Assembly (NCBI RefSeq): GCF_008123425.1
Contig: NZ_VSSS01000089.1
Coordinates: 1 to 64,000, forward strand
Length of the DNA stretch: 64,000 nt
Reading direction: 5' to 3'
Source: Bradyrhizobium rifense
GTDB lineage: Bacteria; Pseudomonadota; Alphaproteobacteria; Rhizobiales; Xanthobacteraceae
The position numbers were made by a program, and so were the translations under genes. Position 1 is the first letter of the stretch, and each line of letters starts with the position of its first letter. The notes under the pieces are model-generated. The model was given only the letters and a program-made list of their open reading frames with translations, ran no database searches and was not told where the DNA came from. Positions 58,750-64,000 of this stretch are shown here, one piece after another.

Positions 58750-60060
58750 CTACGTCCCGTAGGTCGAGCCCTTCGGCAGCGGAAACACCGGATCCTGGGT
58801 ACGGATGTTGGTCGGCCACACCACCGAGATGTGCTCGCCGGCGTTCTGCATCACCACTGGCGTCGAGCGTTCGTTCTGGCCGGAGAGCGGCGTGCCCGGC
58901 GGGAAGAATTTCACGCCGTAGCCCTGGATGGTGCCACCTGCGGGGATGTCGACATCGAGCGCGGCCTTGCGAATGGCCTCCGGCTCGAAGCTGCCGTACT
59001 TTTCCTTGGCGACCGGCAGCACGTTGTTGAGCAGCACCCAGGTCTGATTGAAACCCATCGAGCAGTGCGGCGGCACGTCGGTGGCGCCGGTCTTGGCCTG
59101 GTAGCGCGTGACCATGGTCTTGATCAGATCGCCCATGCCGGGCGCGAGCTTGGACGGATCGAGCAGTTGCGCCGGCACCGGATCGATGTTGCAGAAATTG
59201 TCGATGTCGGCGCCGAAGGCGGTGCGCAGCTTGTCGAGCTGGCTGTAACCGGCGCCGGCGCCGAACAGCATCCTGAAACGCAATCCGCTCTCGCGCGCCT
59301 GGCGCAGGAACAGGGTGATGTCAGGGTTGTAGCCGGCGTGCGAGATCACATCGACCTTGGCGCGCTTGAGTTTGGTGACGAGCACCGAGAGATCGGGCGC
59401 GGAGGCCGAATAGCCCTCGCGCAGCACCACCTGAATGCCCGCCTCCTTGGCATAGGCCTCGTCTGCGGCGGCGACGCCGACGCCATAGGGACCGTCCTCG
59501 TGGATCAGCGCGACCTTGACCTCCTTGGGGTCCATGCCGAGCTTGCCCTTGGCGTGCTCGGCGATGAAGCCGGCAAAGGCCTGGCCGTACTGGTCGGAAT
59601 GGATCTGCGCGCGAAAGACGTATTGCAGGTTCTTGTCCTTGAACACGGCGGTCGACACCGCGGTCGTGATCCAGAGGATCTTCTTCTGCTGCTCGACCTT
59701 CGCCGCCATCGGCACGGCATGCGCGCTGGAATAGACGCCGTTGATGATGTCGATCTTCTCCTGGCTGATCAGCCGCTCGGCTTCGTTGATGGCAACGTCG
59801 GCCTTGCTCTGGGAGTCGGCGGAGACCGGCACGATCTTGGTCTTGCCGCCGATGCCGCCTTTCTCGTTGACGAGATCGATGGCGATCTGCGCGCCGACCG
59901 AGGAGGCGACCGAGCCGCCCGCGGCAAACGGGCCGGTGAGATCGTAGATCAGGCCGATGCGCAAATTCTCGGCTTGCGCCTGGGCCCGGGTCCAATCGAG
60001 GCTGAGTGTGGCGGCGGCAGCCGCCGTACCCTTCAGCAGCTGCCTGCGTGAAGTCGGCAT
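58750..60060 (-). CDS. Orphan LIV-type ABC substrate-binding protein (Tat signal)
   Basis: A 436-aa periplasmic protein, same length as its paralog at 20955-22265, and similar throughout (IGLIYDLTGPFAAGG, HEDGPYGVGV, NPDITLFLRQARESGLRF, C-terminal FPLPKGSTYGT). The export signal is different: MPTSRRQLLKGTAAAAATL has a twin-arginine motif SRRQLLKG, so it may fold in the cytosol before export. No permease or ATPase is nearby, so it may share the operon at 22282-25661 or another core. Confidence 0.88.
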   Translation of the reverse strand: MPTSRRQLLKGTAAAAATLSLDWTRAQAQAENLRIGLIYDLTGPFAAGGSVASSVGAQIAIDLVNEKGGIGGKTKIVPVSADSQSKADVAINEAERLISQEKIDIINGVYSSAHAVPMAAKVEQQKKILWITTAVSTAVFKDKNLQYVFRAQIHSDQYGQAFAGFIAEHAKGKLGMDPKEVKVALIHEDGPYGVGVAAADEAYAKEAGIQVVLREGYSASAPDLSVLVTKLKRAKVDVISHAGYNPDITLFLRQARESGLRFRMLFGAGAGYSQLDKLRTAFGADIDNFCNIDPVPAQLLDPSKLAPGMGDLIKTMVTRYQAKTGATDVPPHCSMGFNQTWVLLNNVLPVAKEKYGSFEPEAIRKAALDVDIPAGGTIQGYGVKFFPPGTPLSGQNERSTPVVMQNAGEHISVVWPTNIRTQDPVFPLPKGSTYGT

Positions 60061-60534
60061 CCTATCCCTCCCTCCCTCCGAACCGTCGTTTGCGACTGAT
60101 TTTATGCTTTTTGGTGAGTATTTGGAGGGTGCTCGTGAAAGTCAACATGCACCGCACCAGGCAAATCGCGGCCGTCCGCGAGCAGTTCGGCATTTTTCCC
60201 TGAGTATCATTCTTTTTGCGGAGCGCTCAGGAAGCGACCGCTCCGCTGCCCCTCACCACGGATCGTTCGATTGCTCTGCATCATGCCGGACGCGAACATC
60301 CGCTTGTCGTGCGTGGGCTTTCAGCTTCGCTCCAACACGGACATCGTCTCCCGTGATTGTGATGGTTTCGCTGCAGCGCGTCCGCCGCTGATCAGGCTGA
60401 ACGGCTGGCATTCGGCTTGTGCACATCGGAGGTTGCGTGCCATCCTAGCGAGGTAAATTGCACGGGAAGCCCAATTCCCGGCTTGGCCATCGCGCCGCTT
60501 TAAGGGTCGAAACAAAAAGCTCAGGAGAAGAGAC
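60061..60534. other. Divergent intergenic region, 474 bp
   Basis: Lies between the orphan LIV binding protein (minus) and the sugar binding protein (plus). It holds the palindrome CGGGAA-GCCCAA-TTCCCG at 60463-60480, 55 bp before the ATG at 60535, a candidate operator for the sugar operon. No gene is supported. Confidence 0.45.
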
Positions 60535-61665
60535 ATGGTGTGGACGCTTCGTTTTGCGGGGCTCGCTTGCGTTGGCCTGCTGCTGTCCCCGGTCAGTGCC
60601 TTGGCAGGGCCGAAGGTCGTATCCGGTCCGGGCGCCGATCCCGGTTGCTTCAAGCCCTGGTCTGCTCAAACCAAGTTCTTCCAGTGGGACAAGAAGCCCG
60701 GTCCCTACAAGATCGCGCTCGTCAACGGCTTCGTCGGCAACACCTGGCGCATTCAGATGGTGAAGACCGCAAAGGCCTTCGCCGCGCAGCCGGGCATCAA
60801 GGAGAACATCAAGGAGTTCAAGGTCGTCTCGACCGGCACCGATGTTGCAGCGCAACTCGGCGCGATGGAGGACTTCATCAATCAGGGATTCGACGCGATT
60901 GTCACCATCGCAGTGGCCCCCGATGGCTTCGACCGCATCATCCGCCTCGCCGACAAGAACAACGTGGTCGTGGTTCCCTTCGACAACGTCCTCGACACCG
61001 ACAAGGTGATGATGGTCAACGAGGACCAGAAGGAAATGGGGCGCATGTCGGCGAAGTGGCTCATCGACGAGAGCGGCAAGAAGGCGGGCGACATCCTCGA
61101 AGTCCGCGGCCTGCCGGGCAATTCGGTCGACCGTGACCGCCATCTCGGCTTCCGCGAGGTCATGGAAGCTTCGGGCAACAGCTTCAAGATCACCGAAGTG
61201 GTCGGCAATTGGGATACCGGCACCTCGCAGAAGGTGACGGCGGACGCGCTCGCGGTGCACGGCCATTTCGACGGCGTGTTCACGCAAGGCGGCTCCGACG
61301 GCACCGTGCAGGCGCTGATGTCGGCGAAGCATCCCTTCGTCCCGATGTCGGGCGAGGGTGAGAACGAGTACCGCAAGCAGATCGCCGATCACGCCAAGGA
61401 CGGGCTCAAGGGCATGTCCTACGGCCAGTCTCCGGCGCTGGTCGCCATCGCCACCAAGGCGGCGATCTCCGCGCTGCAAGGCAACGTGATGCCGCAGCTC
61501 ATCTCGATCCCGATTCCGGTTGCGACCTACAAGGATCTGAAGCCCGGCACCAATTACTGGCCGGACCTCAACGCAAATTTCTTCGCGCCGAACCAGTTCA
61601 CGCCCTGCGGCGTCAACTTCACGGCGCCGGAGATCATGTCGCAGAGCGAGAAGAACACCCAGTGA
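60535..61665 (+). CDS. Sugar ABC transporter substrate-binding protein (ribose/xylose type)
   Basis: A 376-aa periplasmic type I binding protein. A signal peptide ends VSALAG. The LacI/RbsB-like fold opens IALVNGFVGNTWRIQMVKTAKAF, with GFDAIVTIAVAP and FDGVFTQGGSDG. It is longer than RbsB (~296 aa) because of an N-terminal insert with PGCFKPW. SD CAGGAGAAGAG precedes the ATG. It is the first gene of a three-gene operon cut by the window edge. Confidence 0.88.
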   Translation: MVWTLRFAGLACVGLLLSPVSALAGPKVVSGPGADPGCFKPWSAQTKFFQWDKKPGPYKIALVNGFVGNTWRIQMVKTAKAFAAQPGIKENIKEFKVVSTGTDVAAQLGAMEDFINQGFDAIVTIAVAPDGFDRIIRLADKNNVVVVPFDNVLDTDKVMMVNEDQKEMGRMSAKWLIDESGKKAGDILEVRGLPGNSVDRDRHLGFREVMEASGNSFKITEVVGNWDTGTSQKVTADALAVHGHFDGVFTQGGSDGTVQALMSAKHPFVPMSGEGENEYRKQIADHAKDGLKGMSYGQSPALVAIATKAAISALQGNVMPQLISIPIPVATYKDLKPGTNYWPDLNANFFAPNQFTPCGVNFTAPEIMSQSEKNTQ

Positions 61666-61688
61666 GCCTACTGGAGATGTCCTGGTTG

Positions 61689-61712
61689 CGGCCCGGCGTT
61701 TGCCGGGCCGCT
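61689..61712 (+). other. Intercistronic hairpin
   Basis: GCGGCCCGGC (61689-61698) and GCCGGGCCGC (61703-61712) form a perfect 10-bp stem with loop GTTT, 24 nt after the binding-protein stop and without a T-run. This is the position where sugar ABC operons often stabilise the binding-protein transcript over the downstream genes. Confidence 0.65.
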
Positions 61713-61728
61713 GCTGCTTGAGCCCGCC

Positions 61729-63268
<1,540 letters not shown>

Positions 63269-63276
<8 letters not shown>

Positions 63277-64000
63277 CGATGTCGCCATCAGGATTCGCCA
63301 GAACATCGGCATCGTCACCGCCGTCTTGTTGTTCTCCATCCTCTATCTGCTCTACAATCTCGCCCACCCCAAGGGCTTCTCATCAGCGGTTCTGGTGCAG
63401 AACGGCGACGAGATCTTTGCGCTCGCCATGTTGGCGATGGCCCAGACCGTGCCGGTGCTGGCGTCGGGGCTGGATCTCTCCGTGGGCGCCGTCATGACCA
63501 TGGTGGGGTGTTTTGCGAGCTACCTGCTCACGGGTGCGGCGGGGGGCGCGGCGTTACATCTCGACATCTTCGGTCTGCATCTCGGCCTCGGCACCTTTCC
63601 CGGCGGCGTGAGCGGCATCCTGCTCGGGATTGTCATCTGCCTCGCGATCGGCGCGCTGGCCGGCTTCGTCAATGGCTGCGTCGTCGTTTATGGACGCATT
63701 CAGCCGATCATCGCGACGCTCGCGACCGGCGCGATCTATATCGGCATCGCGCTGTTCCTGCGGCCGACGCCGGGCGGCAAGATCGACGAGGATCTCAACT
63801 GGGCGCTGACCAATTCGCTCGGGGATTTCGCCGCGACCGTCCATATCTTCGATGATGGTGCAGCGCAGTGGTTTGCGCCGGTGGCCTGGATCCCGGTGCC
63901 GTTCGTGCTGCTGGTCCTGATCGCGCTGCTGGTCTGGGTGCCGTTCCGCCGCTCCGTGATTGGCCGGGCCGTCTATGCGGTCGGCTCAGCTGAAGGCGCG
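63269..64000 (+). CDS. Sugar ABC transporter permease (partial, runs off the right edge)
   Basis: ATG 63269 lies within the end of the ATPase gene. 244 codons are visible without a stop. The sequence is an RbsC-type permease: ALAMLAMAQTVPVLASGLDLSVGAVM near the N-terminus, GFVNGCVVVYGRIQPIIATLATG, and the coupling-loop start RRSVIGRAVYAVGSAEGA at the edge. About six hydrophobic helices are seen. A periplasmic insert (residues ~97-117, GGAALHLDIFGLHLGLGTFP) is longer than in RbsC. Confidence 0.9.

Overview
The window is high-GC alphaproteobacterial chromosome. Gene content, many solute-binding proteins, intergenic palindromic repeats and protein style point to Bradyrhizobium or a very close relative. 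This is inference; there is no rRNA or other marker gene here to settle it. Almost all of it is ordinary housekeeping and transport sequence. The only mobile DNA seen is a transposase tail at the left edge.

Layout. 1-207: IS transposase tail. 350-2208: divergent serB and miaA. 2303-9525: branched-chain amino acid locus with a sigma70-like promoter, an Ile/Leu/Val-rich leader peptide and terminator, ilvB, a short threonine dehydratase, ilvN, a methyltransferase, two exporters (EamA and LysE types), ilvC and a strong terminator. 9903-14392: an SDR, a LprI-like secreted protein, a divergent membrane protein/TetR pair sharing two matching operators, and a membrane sulfatase-fold enzyme. 14404-20127: an osmoprotectant ABC system with permease fused to binding protein, then a taurine/nitrate-type ABC system interrupted by a secreted cupin. 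20157-26538: a Nudix protein, a complete LIV-type ABC operon and a PPK2 gene that overlaps livM by 41 nt. 27048-33270: a secreted HExxH protein, an MscS channel, a TctC/Bug-type binding protein and an NAD-malic enzyme with a foldable leader.

33479-46247 is the most interesting part. A BlaI-type repressor is coupled to a BlaR1-like M56 protein. In place of the penicillin-binding sensor, that protein carries duplicated DUF3471-like segments, a VHL-beta-like domain and a duplicated ~90-residue module. The palindrome GTAAYRTTAC occurs before blaI, before a 54-aa gene just downstream, and before a class C beta-lactamase-fold serine hydrolase about 10 kb away that has DUF3471-like C-terminal modules. 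I propose these form one regulon. Between them lie an RlpA-like lipoprotein, small hypothetical genes, a Baeyer-Villiger monooxygenase fused to an esterase, a type-B carboxylesterase whose nucleophilic serine is glycine, and a LigB-type dioxygenase.

46398-49087: glgC-glgA. 49420-54759: a Gly/Tyr-rich secreted protein and a sulfonate-type cluster (two paralogous binding proteins, an SfnB/DszC-like flavoprotein and an SsuD-like monooxygenase) without its own ABC core. 55024-60060: a CmcJ-like oxygenase, small secreted and membrane proteins, a second RlpA-like protein, a Gfo/Idh/MocA oxidoreductase, and an orphan LIV binding protein paralogous to that at 20955. 60535-64000: a ribose/xylose-type sugar ABC operon running off the right edge.

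Starts were chosen from Shine-Dalgarno sequences and protein families. Family assignments come from reading motifs, not from database searches.
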